Positions 52,810-61,281 of a stretch of 64,000 nt of DNA are shown here, piece by piece. The stretch comes from JAGOMX01 sp041738135. GTDB taxonomy: Bacteria > Pseudomonadota > Alphaproteobacteria > JAGOMX01. The stretch's first letter is position 1. Each line of letters begins with the position of its first letter. A program made the translations under genes and the position numbers. The notes beneath the pieces are model-generated. The model did no database searches. It saw nothing but the letters and a program-made list of their open reading frames with translations, and had not been told where the DNA came from. Where the stretch lies: positions 1 to 64,000 of the forward strand of contig JBGSQK010000017.1 of NCBI GenBank assembly GCA_041738135.1. Direction: 5' to 3'.

Positions 52810-53751
52810 ATGAAAACTTACATATCTTCAATTTACTTACAGCTGCTGAAGTTATCGTTGATTGCTTTAATGTCCAGTTTTCTAGCCATATCCCTTGTTA
52901 ATGCACAAGATGATGAAGAAGTCGAGTTAACTAAGGAAGACTTTGACTTAGGGTGTTGCCAACAGTATTGCGACAGTTTTCCTGCGGAACAGCGCACAAA
53001 AATTTGTAAAGACCAATGTTGGACACTACCCACAGGCAGTCCGTGTCTGAATGATAAAGATCTTTGGAAAAATGAAGAAGACTGCAAAAACAAATTTAGT
53101 ACAGACTGTAAGAATTTCTGTGCAAAAGCTGCTGCTAACCTTGATCAATATGAGAATCGCCCATTGTTTAAGGAATTGCTCAAACACAGCAATTTGAAGA
53201 TGACAGATGGTTGCGTGGATCCCAAGAAATCCAGTAATCAACTTAAGCTGGATTCGGAAGAGAACGCTAAAATTGATGCTTGTAAAAAAACTTTGACCAT
53301 CGATTGCTTAGATCAGCTTGACCGTTGTCGTAAAAGCCCTGATGACACCTATTGTAAGGGGGTAGCTGCTGTGGCTGGCACTGGCTGGACAGCAGCCAAG
53401 CCAGCCATAGAGGAAAAAATTAAAGAACTCATCACTACTTGTCTTCCAGATCCTCAAGACGCTCTTTGCTTATCCATTACAGATAAATGCAACACAAATA
53501 AGGGGCTATATGAGTATTGCGATAGAGATTGGAGCGGAAAAGATCGTGGCTTCTTGGCTGTGCAGAATAAGTTGGAAATGAAAGCTAAGGCTGCAGAAGA
53601 AAATAAAAAGCAAAGCGATGAGCTATTCAAAGAGGCTCAGAAATTAAGAGCTGAGTCAGCCTCACCCGCTGCTCCTGCAGCTGAGTCCGCCGCAACCGCG
53701 GCTCCAGCAACTCCCTCTGCTGAACCAGCCGCAACCGCAACAAAACCATAA
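52810..53751 (+). CDS. Exported cysteine-rich protein with Ala/Pro tail, array gene 3
   Basis: A 313-residue precursor with a signal peptide (cleavage near VNA-QD) and 18 cysteines in the mature part, spread over residues about 47-250 (GCCQQYC, ICKDQC, DCKNFC and so on). A helical charged segment follows (KAAEENKKQSDELFKEA), then an Ala/Pro/Thr-rich tail of about 35 residues. The cysteine count is even, fitting disulfide pairing outside the cytosol. No known family. It lies 39 bp after gene 2 and 12 bp before gene 4. Confidence 0.75.
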   Translation: MKTYISSIYLQLLKLSLIALMSSFLAISLVNAQDDEEVELTKEDFDLGCCQQYCDSFPAEQRTKICKDQCWTLPTGSPCLNDKDLWKNEEDCKNKFSTDCKNFCAKAAANLDQYENRPLFKELLKHSNLKMTDGCVDPKKSSNQLKLDSEENAKIDACKKTLTIDCLDQLDRCRKSPDDTYCKGVAAVAGTGWTAAKPAIEEKIKELITTCLPDPQDALCLSITDKCNTNKGLYEYCDRDWSGKDRGFLAVQNKLEMKAKAAEENKKQSDELFKEAQKLRAESASPAAPAAESAATAAPATPSAEPAATATKP

Positions 53752-53763
53752 AGGAATTTCAAT

Positions 53764-54879
53764 ATGTCGTTCCTTAAATACAATAAGACAAGTTTCAAAC
53801 TTATAGGATTAGCATTAATTTCCGTTCTTTCTGTTGAACAAGTCATTGCAGGGAATGAAGTAAAAATCATTAGAGCCAATGCACTAATCTTCACGAATGC
53901 TCGACAAGAAAATGTTCTTTTAGCTTCATGGAAATCAACGGGATATAAGCGGGAAGTCAATTCAGCAGAAGCCATATGGGAAAATGATCCCAAAGTTCAA
54001 TTTACTTTTGTGAATATAATTATTCAAGTTGCTGTTCAGGTAGCTACTCGTATTGCGCAGGCAATCGCAAAAATCAAGCAAAGGGAAATGATTCGAGAAA
54101 TCGTTAAAAAAATGGCTCTGACTTCGAAAGGGCTCAGTGCAAATGCAACCAGCGGAACCCAAGCAGCTCGGGTTGCAAAATTAATGGAATTACCCGACGT
54201 GGATTATCAACTTTATTTGAAAGCATCATTAGAAGTAGCAGAGGCAAGAAAGCTTACGGAAGAAAACCTCAAAAGTGCAGCTGAATTAAGAGAAGCGGCT
54301 GCAAGAGAATATGATGAAGCTGCAGAAAGATTGTTTATATATACAAATGAAAGACTTGGTGAAGATTATAAAGTTAAAGACAAAAAACTTCTCATAGAGA
54401 GCGTGACAGAGGACTTCAACGCATATGTAAAGGATCTATCCGAAACGTCAAAGACATTTAATAATATTAACGAATTTCTGAATTCTAGAGAAAAAGAATG
54501 GAATCAAACGGCCTCTAGCTTTTCAAATTCGAGCTTTACATCGGCTGAGAGCATAACTGCAGGAGCCATTGAACGCGTTTCTAAAGAACAATTTGCAGCC
54601 AACGCAGAAAGCATAAAAGCCGACGCAGAAGCGCAACAGCAAGCAGCGAATGCGACACAAGCATTCACGGCTGCTGGAGACGATTACATAAAGTATATGG
54701 AAGATAAAAAGCTTAACGAACATCCAGTAGGCGACGCAAAAGCTGACGAACTATTAAAAAAAATGCAGACGTTAGCGGAAGCTTTAAAGGATCCTTATGC
54801 TAAAATCGAGCAGACCTCAGCTGCAGTTAATACTACGCTCAGCAAGGCTCTTACAACAGGTGGTGATGCAGCCAAGTAG
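53764..54879 (+). CDS. Exported helical protein with hydrophobic segment, array gene 4
   Basis: A 371-residue precursor with a signal peptide (cleavage near VIA-GN). A hydrophobic amphipathic stretch lies at about residues 80-104 (FTFVNIIIQVAVQVATRIA), and most of the remainder is helical and coiled-coil-like (LEVAEARKLTEENLKSAAEL). It has no mature cysteines, unlike genes 1-3. AAGGA precedes the ATG. The shape, a long helical bundle with one hydrophobic stretch, resembles alpha-helical pore formers or membrane-anchored rods, but no homologue is recognised. Confidence 0.72.
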   Translation: MSFLKYNKTSFKLIGLALISVLSVEQVIAGNEVKIIRANALIFTNARQENVLLASWKSTGYKREVNSAEAIWENDPKVQFTFVNIIIQVAVQVATRIAQAIAKIKQREMIREIVKKMALTSKGLSANATSGTQAARVAKLMELPDVDYQLYLKASLEVAEARKLTEENLKSAAELREAAAREYDEAAERLFIYTNERLGEDYKVKDKKLLIESVTEDFNAYVKDLSETSKTFNNINEFLNSREKEWNQTASSFSNSSFTSAESITAGAIERVSKEQFAANAESIKADAEAQQQAANATQAFTAAGDDYIKYMEDKKLNEHPVGDAKADELLKKMQTLAEALKDPYAKIEQTSAAVNTTLSKALTTGGDAAK

Positions 54880-54996
54880 TGCCGGTTGAGTAACAAAATT
54901 AATCTATAATTAACAACTATGACGTACTTTAAACTTATAGCTATAACCACCGTCCATGAAAAGTAACGGTAGAAGATCAATCCAACGGAGGCTCTT

Positions 54997-55758
54997 ATGT
55001 CCAAATTTATTAATACGTCTATTTATCTGAAATTTTTTTTTATGTGCTGTCTTCTGATAATTTCAACGGCGCCATCCCTAGCAACCGAACCTACGCCTGA
55101 ACAAGCGAAAGCTCAAGAGGAAGGGCTTAAGACCGCAGCTGAAGCTAAGACTTTGACTGAACTGAATAAAGGTGTGGCCACAAGTGCTGAGGACTCTGTT
55201 AAATCCTTAGCAGCGACGCGTGGCATAAATGAAACGGTTTTCAAAAATAAACCTGCCGATGAAACAATTGACATGATTACCTACAAAGTGAGGGGTGGTC
55301 ATATTATCAATGCTAAGGCTAACGAAAAGGAGCTCGACTTAATTAAGCAGTATGACTTAGCGTACAATACGGTTCTCGAGGCTGAAACTGCTGTGGTAAA
55401 AGCAACCTTACAGCGAGACCGTGCTTCCACTGTCGCAGAAAAGCAGGCTTTCCTAAGGGAGCAACTGCGAGAAAAGGCAGCAAAGTTGGATGCGTTACAA
55501 AGAGAAAAAGTCACAGATGAAGAATTATCCATGATCGGTAAAGGTCAAAAGGAATATTTGACCGCAAAGGAAATGGCACAAATTTCAGCCGATCGCTACG
55601 TAGAAGCGCAAGCTACTTTGGAAGTTGTTCAGCAAAAAGCCGAGGATGCAAGAACGAAATTTCGCATAGCATCGGAACAATATATCAACGATAACAAAGA
55701 GCTTATCTTAGAAGAGATGAAAAAGACGGAAAAAGAAATAAGCGCCCTTTCAAAATGA
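54997..55758 (+). CDS. Exported coiled-coil protein, array gene 5
   Basis: A 253-residue precursor with a signal peptide (cleavage near SLA-TE). The mature protein is almost wholly helical: heptad-like segments run from about residue 110 to 245 (FLREQLREKAAKLDALQRE; EVVQQKAEDARTKFRIA). It has no mature cysteines. GGAGG precedes the ATG. A 117-bp gap before it is the widest so far in the array and may hold its own promoter. Function unknown. Confidence 0.72.
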   Translation: MSKFINTSIYLKFFFMCCLLIISTAPSLATEPTPEQAKAQEEGLKTAAEAKTLTELNKGVATSAEDSVKSLAATRGINETVFKNKPADETIDMITYKVRGGHIINAKANEKELDLIKQYDLAYNTVLEAETAVVKATLQRDRASTVAEKQAFLREQLREKAAKLDALQREKVTDEELSMIGKGQKEYLTAKEMAQISADRYVEAQATLEVVQQKAEDARTKFRIASEQYINDNKELILEEMKKTEKEISALSK

Positions 55759-55856
55759 GGTATGGAACAATTCCAAGGGACATTTAAGGATTAATTAACC
55801 AGTTATCTTTACACTGTTTCTAGACAGGAAAATGATCACTAAAAAAGGACCATAAA

Positions 55857-57236
55857 ATGCACATTAAAACTAAGAAAAAAATTAGCATTGCTCTTTGTCT
55901 AGCTATGCTTTCAGCCAGTCAAACTGCCATGGCTTCTAAAGACGGTGTGTATTCGGGCAGAGAGGTCTCTAAAACGGACCACCTTTATGTGCCAGGTTCA
56001 ATGGGAAGCCAAGAGTTATGGGGACGTGGTGCAACTCCTGAAGAACTTTGGAACAGCTCAGCAGATTTGGAATACCAAGGATTTCTTGCTGCTTTTGCTA
56101 GCATTGGAGCGACCATAGCAAGAGTAGCGGCCCAAGCTGCAACGCTCATTGTCGGCGTAATAAGTTCAGCTATCTCAGCCGCCGGCGGCATAGCGAGCGT
56201 TTTGTCCGGCATTATTCCACAGGCTATTAGTCTTGGGAAAGATATGCTTATGAGTCGTTTAGCAGCAGGTGATGCAGTTCAAACACAAAACTCTGAGAAT
56301 GCTGCGGCTATGGCACAATTGCAAGTTCAATTAATAGCTCAAAAGGAATCTGAGGAACGTGCTGCAGATGCAGCTTTTAAGTTAGAACAAATGAAAGCAG
56401 ATAAGGCTAAAGAAGCTTCTATCGAAGCTGCCAAGATTGCAGCAGAGGCAACCAAGTCAGGGGATGCTGTTAAAATAGCAGAAGCTAATAAAGCCAAGGC
56501 AGAGGCTGAAGCCAAAGCAGCAGCTTTGACTGCAAATGTGATCAAGAAAGCAGAACAAAAAGATCAAAAAGATAAACAACTGGCGGGGAAGTTGGAAGAA
56601 CTCAGTAAAGCAAATCAAGTCATAGTCGCAAAAGTTGATGAGGCAAAAACGACGGGCTCGGCCACAGCTGTAACGAGTTCAATATCTCCCATATTCTTTG
56701 ATGAGAAAAGATCCTCACATCTGACTTTTGCATCTGACAGTAAAAAGAAAGCAACTCCTATTAGTTTTCAGGAAAATTTATTAGAAGAGCAGAGATGTAA
56801 AGAGGAATTAGAAAGGCTAACTCCTAGGTTAAGCAAACAATACGAGCTGTACAACAATGCTTTGGCAGCCATAATTAATTATAGAACTAAAGGGTTAAGC
56901 AACAAGGATGAAAAGGATTTAACACAACAGGAAAAGGCGGACCTTAAAAAGTTGGCTGATGCTGTTGATTTGGAAAATAATAAATACCTGGAATTAAAAA
57001 AACAGGCAGATAAGCATACGGATAGACTTTTAGAACTGTTTGTAAGCAGAATCGATCCTCAAGATTTGAATGATGTTATAGCTGTTATAGGTGATAGTTC
57101 TAACCAGCCAAAGATAATTACTAAAGAAGAGATGGAAGCTGAGCTTAAAAAGATAGACGACAAAGGAAGTGAATATGGCGAAGAGTTGGATAAAATCCTA
57201 GCTGAGACGCCTGAGGTGCTAGAAGGCGTAAAATAA
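55857..57236 (+). CDS. Exported coiled-coil protein with long hydrophobic segment, array gene 6
   Basis: A 459-residue precursor with a signal peptide (cleavage near AMA-SK). Residues about 75-125 are rich in Ala, Ile, Gly and Val (AATLIVGVISSAISAAGGIA), long enough for two membrane passes. This is followed by a Lys/Ala/Glu coiled coil at about 145-260 and a further helical C-terminal half. AAGGA precedes the ATG. Its layout (signal, hydrophobic block, coiled coil) parallels gene 4. Only one cysteine lies in the mature part. Function unknown. Confidence 0.74.
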   Translation: MHIKTKKKISIALCLAMLSASQTAMASKDGVYSGREVSKTDHLYVPGSMGSQELWGRGATPEELWNSSADLEYQGFLAAFASIGATIARVAAQAATLIVGVISSAISAAGGIASVLSGIIPQAISLGKDMLMSRLAAGDAVQTQNSENAAAMAQLQVQLIAQKESEERAADAAFKLEQMKADKAKEASIEAAKIAAEATKSGDAVKIAEANKAKAEAEAKAAALTANVIKKAEQKDQKDKQLAGKLEELSKANQVIVAKVDEAKTTGSATAVTSSISPIFFDEKRSSHLTFASDSKKKATPISFQENLLEEQRCKEELERLTPRLSKQYELYNNALAAIINYRTKGLSNKDEKDLTQQEKADLKKLADAVDLENNKYLELKKQADKHTDRLLELFVSRIDPQDLNDVIAVIGDSSNQPKIITKEEMEAELKKIDDKGSEYGEELDKILAETPEVLEGVK

Positions 57237-57263
57237 CCAATTTTCGAAATAGGAGAATTCTAG

Positions 57264-58238
57264 GTGTCCATATTGGGAAAAAATTTTCTGAAGATACTGA
57301 CGGTCTGTATTTTCTTAATTTCAGAGAAGGCCTTATGCGATTTCACAGAGCAAGAAATGGGGCTAGCTTCGGGCTGTTTGCAGGCAGGTATTTGTGACGG
57401 CCTAGTTCAATGCCCACGAAATCGGGCGTGCTTTAATGCCTGCGATATCGGTTTTGATCCAGGTGCTACTGGTAGAAAACTAGCCAGTTATGCAGCTACA
57501 TTTTTTGGTATGGGTCATCTGAAATCAGCTGAGCCTGATTATCAAGTAGTCTGCCGTGGTGATTGTATAGTTAATCTAGTATCTGATTGTCAGAAAGAGC
57601 AACCCATAGACATAACCGTGACTCCACCATCCAAAGACCCAGCTCGATCATGCAGAGAACATTGTGGGTCAAAAGGATCATTACCCTCAGATCCTGAAAA
57701 AATACTATATGATATGTGTGAACGCACATGTGTGAATTTTGATTCTTTAGCAGATTGCTTCAATAAAAACGGTGCTAAAATTTTGGACTTGGATCCCAAA
57801 ACTAACAAAAAATTATGTGATCCCGAAGAATTAGGTATCATAGCAAATCCAAATTCAGAGTTTGAAAATAATAGAGCCAATGTACAAGACAAATTGAGGG
57901 GATTAGCACGAGAAGCCATTTGCCAGATAAAAGGTAATGATGCAGAAGGGTGCGGTGCTACCTTATGCAATAATTATCCTTGGGCTCGCAGCTGTGAACA
58001 AAAGCAACGTGCTTTGCATCAAGAAATGGAAAAGCGCAAAAAAGAACAACAAGATGGCATCATCGATTATAGTGAAAAAGCACTTAAAGAATTAGAGCAA
58101 GTCATTGCGGCAAGAAAACGAATAGAAGATGCAAATGCTAAATTAGATGCAGATATTGAAAAGGCGGCAGAAGAGAGAGAAGCCGCCAGAGCTGCTAAGG
58201 CAGAAGCGAAATCTGCTCAAAGCAATCAACAACAATAA
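57264..58238 (+). CDS. Exported cysteine-rich protein, array gene 7 (pair with gene 8)
   Basis: A 324-residue precursor starting at GTG 57264, with AGGAG nine bases upstream. A signal peptide ends near residue 25. The mature part has 18 cysteines in a pattern shared with gene 8: GCLQAGICDGLVQC, CFNACDIG, CREHCG, MCERTC, ADCFNK and RSCEQK. A charged coiled-coil tail of about 70 residues follows. The domain starts CxxxxxCDGxxxC, which I do not recognise. Even cysteine number suggests disulfide bonds. Confidence 0.76.
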   Translation: MSILGKNFLKILTVCIFLISEKALCDFTEQEMGLASGCLQAGICDGLVQCPRNRACFNACDIGFDPGATGRKLASYAATFFGMGHLKSAEPDYQVVCRGDCIVNLVSDCQKEQPIDITVTPPSKDPARSCREHCGSKGSLPSDPEKILYDMCERTCVNFDSLADCFNKNGAKILDLDPKTNKKLCDPEELGIIANPNSEFENNRANVQDKLRGLAREAICQIKGNDAEGCGATLCNNYPWARSCEQKQRALHQEMEKRKKEQQDGIIDYSEKALKELEQVIAARKRIEDANAKLDADIEKAAEEREAARAAKAEAKSAQSNQQQ

Positions 58239-58255
58239 ATATATAGGAAAAAGTC

Positions 58256-59347
58256 ATGCTGAGGACTAAAAATAATCCATTTTGTACACAGACATTTTTA
58301 ATATTGCTGCTGTTCTCTTTGCTAACAGCTACACCAATTTTTGCGATCAGTCAGGAACAAATGACACAGAATGAAGAAGAAGCTAAGAAGGCAAAAGAAA
58401 ATGCTAAAGCATGCGTTACGAGCGGTTTGTGTGATGGAATAAATTACTGTACCAAGAACCGTTTATGCCTCAACAATTGTGAAATAGGTGACAATCCTCA
58501 GGAAGTTCACCAAGCAAATATCGCTGCTGCTTTAGGCTTTTTTGGTCTAGGAGATGCGATGGAAGGAAATGAGCTGCTTAAATGTAGGAGGAGCTGCGTC
58601 GCAAAATCTTTCAGCGATTGTAATGAGCCAATTCCCGGCTGCAAGCCAGAAAACGCTCCTGCGTGCATGAAACCCATACCTCCAGAAAAACAGCCCGGCG
58701 ACTATAGATTATATGAGAAGTATCCGGCTACAGCCGATCCAGCTCGCATATGTCGTGAATACTGCGGTGCATGGTCTGAGTGGCCCGGTGCGGGTGAATA
58801 TAGCCATTGTGATAAAAGATGCAGCGCCTTGGACGTTTTAAGTGAGTGTTTCAAAAAAAACAAAGGTGCAGAAAATATTCAGACTGTATGCAAATATTCA
58901 GGCAAAGAAATCGGTGGTGAAGCTGGAACTAGAGATAAGGATGCTTTGGTGCAAATTAAACTGAACAGCTTTGTTCAAGAAGCAACCTGCATTCACGAAC
59001 GAGAAGCCGGGCGTCCTGATTCTGATGCCTGCAAATACCTATGCGTGGATAAAACGGGCTCGCAAAAAGAACAAGATAAATGGTTGCGCAGTTGTACACA
59101 GAAAACATTGTCTGACTATGAGCGTGATAAATTAAAACAAATTGCTGCGGAAGCCGCATTGAAATCTGCAGTGAGCACAGCTTTACAGTCTGCCACCGAA
59201 GGAGAATTAGCGGTTGGTATTGGTCAAAAATCGCTTAAGTCTTTCCAAAAAGATAAAGCAGAAAGTCTTAAGGACTGGGAAGAGCAGCAGAAAGAGGAAG
59301 AAGAGCAAGCTTTAAAAGAGTATGAAAAACAACAAAAGAATAAATAA
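58256..59347 (+). CDS. Exported cysteine-rich protein, array gene 8 (pair with gene 7)
   Basis: A 363-residue precursor with a signal peptide (cleavage near IFA-IS). Its 20 mature cysteines match all 18 of gene 7 in order (ACVTSGLCDGINYC, CLNNCEIGDNP, CREYCGAW, HCDKRC, SECFKK, RSCTQK) plus one extra pair in GCKPENAPAC. It ends in a Lys/Glu/Gln-rich coiled coil. AGGA precedes the ATG, 17 bp after gene 7. The pair arose by tandem duplication and diverged widely outside the cysteine framework. Confidence 0.76.
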   Translation: MLRTKNNPFCTQTFLILLLFSLLTATPIFAISQEQMTQNEEEAKKAKENAKACVTSGLCDGINYCTKNRLCLNNCEIGDNPQEVHQANIAAALGFFGLGDAMEGNELLKCRRSCVAKSFSDCNEPIPGCKPENAPACMKPIPPEKQPGDYRLYEKYPATADPARICREYCGAWSEWPGAGEYSHCDKRCSALDVLSECFKKNKGAENIQTVCKYSGKEIGGEAGTRDKDALVQIKLNSFVQEATCIHEREAGRPDSDACKYLCVDKTGSQKEQDKWLRSCTQKTLSDYERDKLKQIAAEAALKSAVSTALQSATEGELAVGIGQKSLKSFQKDKAESLKDWEEQQKEEEEQALKEYEKQQKNK

Positions 59348-59449
59348 TTCATAATATTAGCAAAACGTTAATCCTTTTATGAGATTATGTACAATAGGAA
59401 TTATGTTTTAAACATATCTATAGCTGAAATACCTGGAGGGGTTCGTTGT

Positions 59450-60190
59450 ATGAAAATTAATTCATTTTTATTAGGGGCCATGTTTGTTGCTTTATCTTCC
59501 TATGCCGTATCAACTCCACCCCCAGCTCCTGCACCAGATCAAACTGCTGCTGCAGCTCCTGCTCCAGCAGACACTGGAAAAAAGGAAATGACGGCTGAAC
59601 AGAAAGCCTCTAAAGAGCGTGTAGAAAGAAAAATACAGGTAAAGAAGAATGATGCGGAAAAATATGCCTTTATTGTTAAATTAAGAGATGAAGTGAGAAA
59701 GTTAAAGGCAAAAATGCTTCTCCATGGTCGTCTGGAAAAAAAGTATAGCAAAGAATACCATGTGAAGCATTCTGCATTATTAGGGGGGAGGGTCAAACAA
59801 GAACCTCCAAAGCCTTCCCAACCCGCGACTCCCACCGATAAAAAGCAAACCTCAATGCTTGGCTCAGCCACTATGTTTACCTCGCTAGATGAAGATGTTG
59901 CAGAGACCGGAGCGGCGGCTGAACTTACTCCTTTGGATAAGGCTTATGAAACTGCCGATAAGGCAGCGGAAGAATGGGATAAGGCTAGTGAAGAACTATT
60001 AGAAGCTGACGATAATGCAAGCGATGCTTTGTATCAAAAAGAAGAAGAGACTTTTGAAAAATATAGTGCAGCGCTTGAAAGTTTAAAGCAGCAATTGATT
60101 AAGGATAAAGATGAAACAATAGCCGCGATGGACGAAACCATTGCTGCTGTTGATGAGGAATTGGCTGATCCCATAGGGATAGTTCCATAA
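59450..60190 (+). CDS. Exported Ala/Pro-rich helical protein, array gene 9
   Basis: A 246-residue precursor with a signal peptide (cleavage near AVS-TP) followed by a Pro/Ala-rich stretch, a Lys-rich helical part and an acidic helical C-terminus (AYETADKAAEEWDKASEEL). I chose ATG 59450 because GGAGGGG lies about nine bases upstream; an earlier in-frame ATG at 59387 would place a non-signal extension first. It has no mature cysteines. Function unknown. Confidence 0.7.
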   Translation: MKINSFLLGAMFVALSSYAVSTPPPAPAPDQTAAAAPAPADTGKKEMTAEQKASKERVERKIQVKKNDAEKYAFIVKLRDEVRKLKAKMLLHGRLEKKYSKEYHVKHSALLGGRVKQEPPKPSQPATPTDKKQTSMLGSATMFTSLDEDVAETGAAAELTPLDKAYETADKAAEEWDKASEELLEADDNASDALYQKEEETFEKYSAALESLKQQLIKDKDETIAAMDETIAAVDEELADPIGIVP

Positions 60191-60358
60191 GCAATTTGTT
60201 GTGCGGTAAGAGGTATTCCTATAAAGCGGAATAAAATCAGACTATTAATGAAAATTTAACTTCTGTATGGGATGCTATAAGTAATTACTGGTTAATCCAT
60301 TTTGCAAGATAACAGATGCTTGGCAAGACGGAGTTGAAACGAAAGGGAGTTTAAATAA

Positions 60359-61216
60359 ATGAAATCACACATGAGAACCATTGTTAGTTTAGCCACATTT
60401 AGTTTGCTAATAGCATTTGCCACGCAGAATAGCTTAGCTCAAACAGCACCCTCAAATGCCCCGGCGACGGCTGCTGCTGCTAAACCCGCTAAACCAAAAA
60501 TAGATGATAAAAAAACAAAAGAGAATCGTGAGAAACTCATAAAGCAAATAAAGCTCATTGAGAAAAAACAGCAGGCTAAGGACCCGGCCAATCCCTTTAC
60601 AAATTCAGATCAAGCACTGCTTAATATGATAAAGCAAGTTGAAAAGCTAACCAAAGATAGGTCAGATCTGAAGAAATTTACTAAGGGCAAGGACAAAGAT
60701 AAACTTACACAACCGGAAAAGGATAAACTTAAGGAACTTAATAAGGCTATTGACTCTTCGAAAAAAGAACTTGATAAGCTGAAGGACGAATACAAAAAAA
60801 TTAAAAAGGGCCCTGACGCTGATAAACCTGCCGAAGAAAAAGGGGTTAAAGAAGAACCTAAGACCGATAAGTCTGCTGAAGATAAAAAGGTCACAGAAGG
60901 GGCTAATGATGATAAATCAGCAAAAGTATCAGTAATTTCTGAAAACATTCTGAGATTTACTACTGATAATGATGAGGCGTCAGATGAAGATCTTTTTTCA
61001 GAAGATCTCCTCTTTGGAGATATTGAAGAAGGTGATTCTTATAATCCAGCTGACCCATTAGACGAATCCGAACGATTGAACCAAGAACTGGCTCGGGAGG
61101 AATTGGCTATCATAACTGCGTTGATTGAGGGAGATGATGAATCAGAATCCCAGATCGAGACAGATAGAGCTCAAGATCAAAAGAAAATGGATGATCTAGG
61201 AGACCAGTTGTACTGA
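60359..61216 (+). CDS. Exported Lys/Asp-rich protein, array gene 10
   Basis: A 285-residue precursor with a signal peptide (cleavage near SLA-QT), an Ala/Pro linker and a very Lys-rich central helical region (about 45-180), then a strongly acidic C-terminus (DNDEASDEDLFSEDLL onwards). This opposed charge layout is unusual and could favour self-association. GGGAG precedes the ATG. It is the last gene of the array, followed by a terminator. It has no cysteines. Function unknown. Confidence 0.72.
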   Translation: MKSHMRTIVSLATFSLLIAFATQNSLAQTAPSNAPATAAAAKPAKPKIDDKKTKENREKLIKQIKLIEKKQQAKDPANPFTNSDQALLNMIKQVEKLTKDRSDLKKFTKGKDKDKLTQPEKDKLKELNKAIDSSKKELDKLKDEYKKIKKGPDADKPAEEKGVKEEPKTDKSAEDKKVTEGANDDKSAKVSVISENILRFTTDNDEASDEDLFSEDLLFGDIEEGDSYNPADPLDESERLNQELAREELAIITALIEGDDESESQIETDRAQDQKKMDDLGDQLY

Positions 61217-61247
61217 TCCAAGTAACACAAGCAGTTTGAAGAAAAGA

Positions 61248-61274
61248 AAACAGCCCCAATGGGGCTGTTTTTTT
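61248..61274. terminator. Strong bidirectional terminator
   Basis: The stem AAACAGCCCC/GGGGCTGTTT has a three-base loop. It is followed by T residues on the plus strand and preceded by A residues that give a T-tail on the minus strand. It sits between the array's last stop and the dapE stop and can serve both convergent transcripts. Confidence 0.9.
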
Positions 61275-61281
61275 GTTATCG

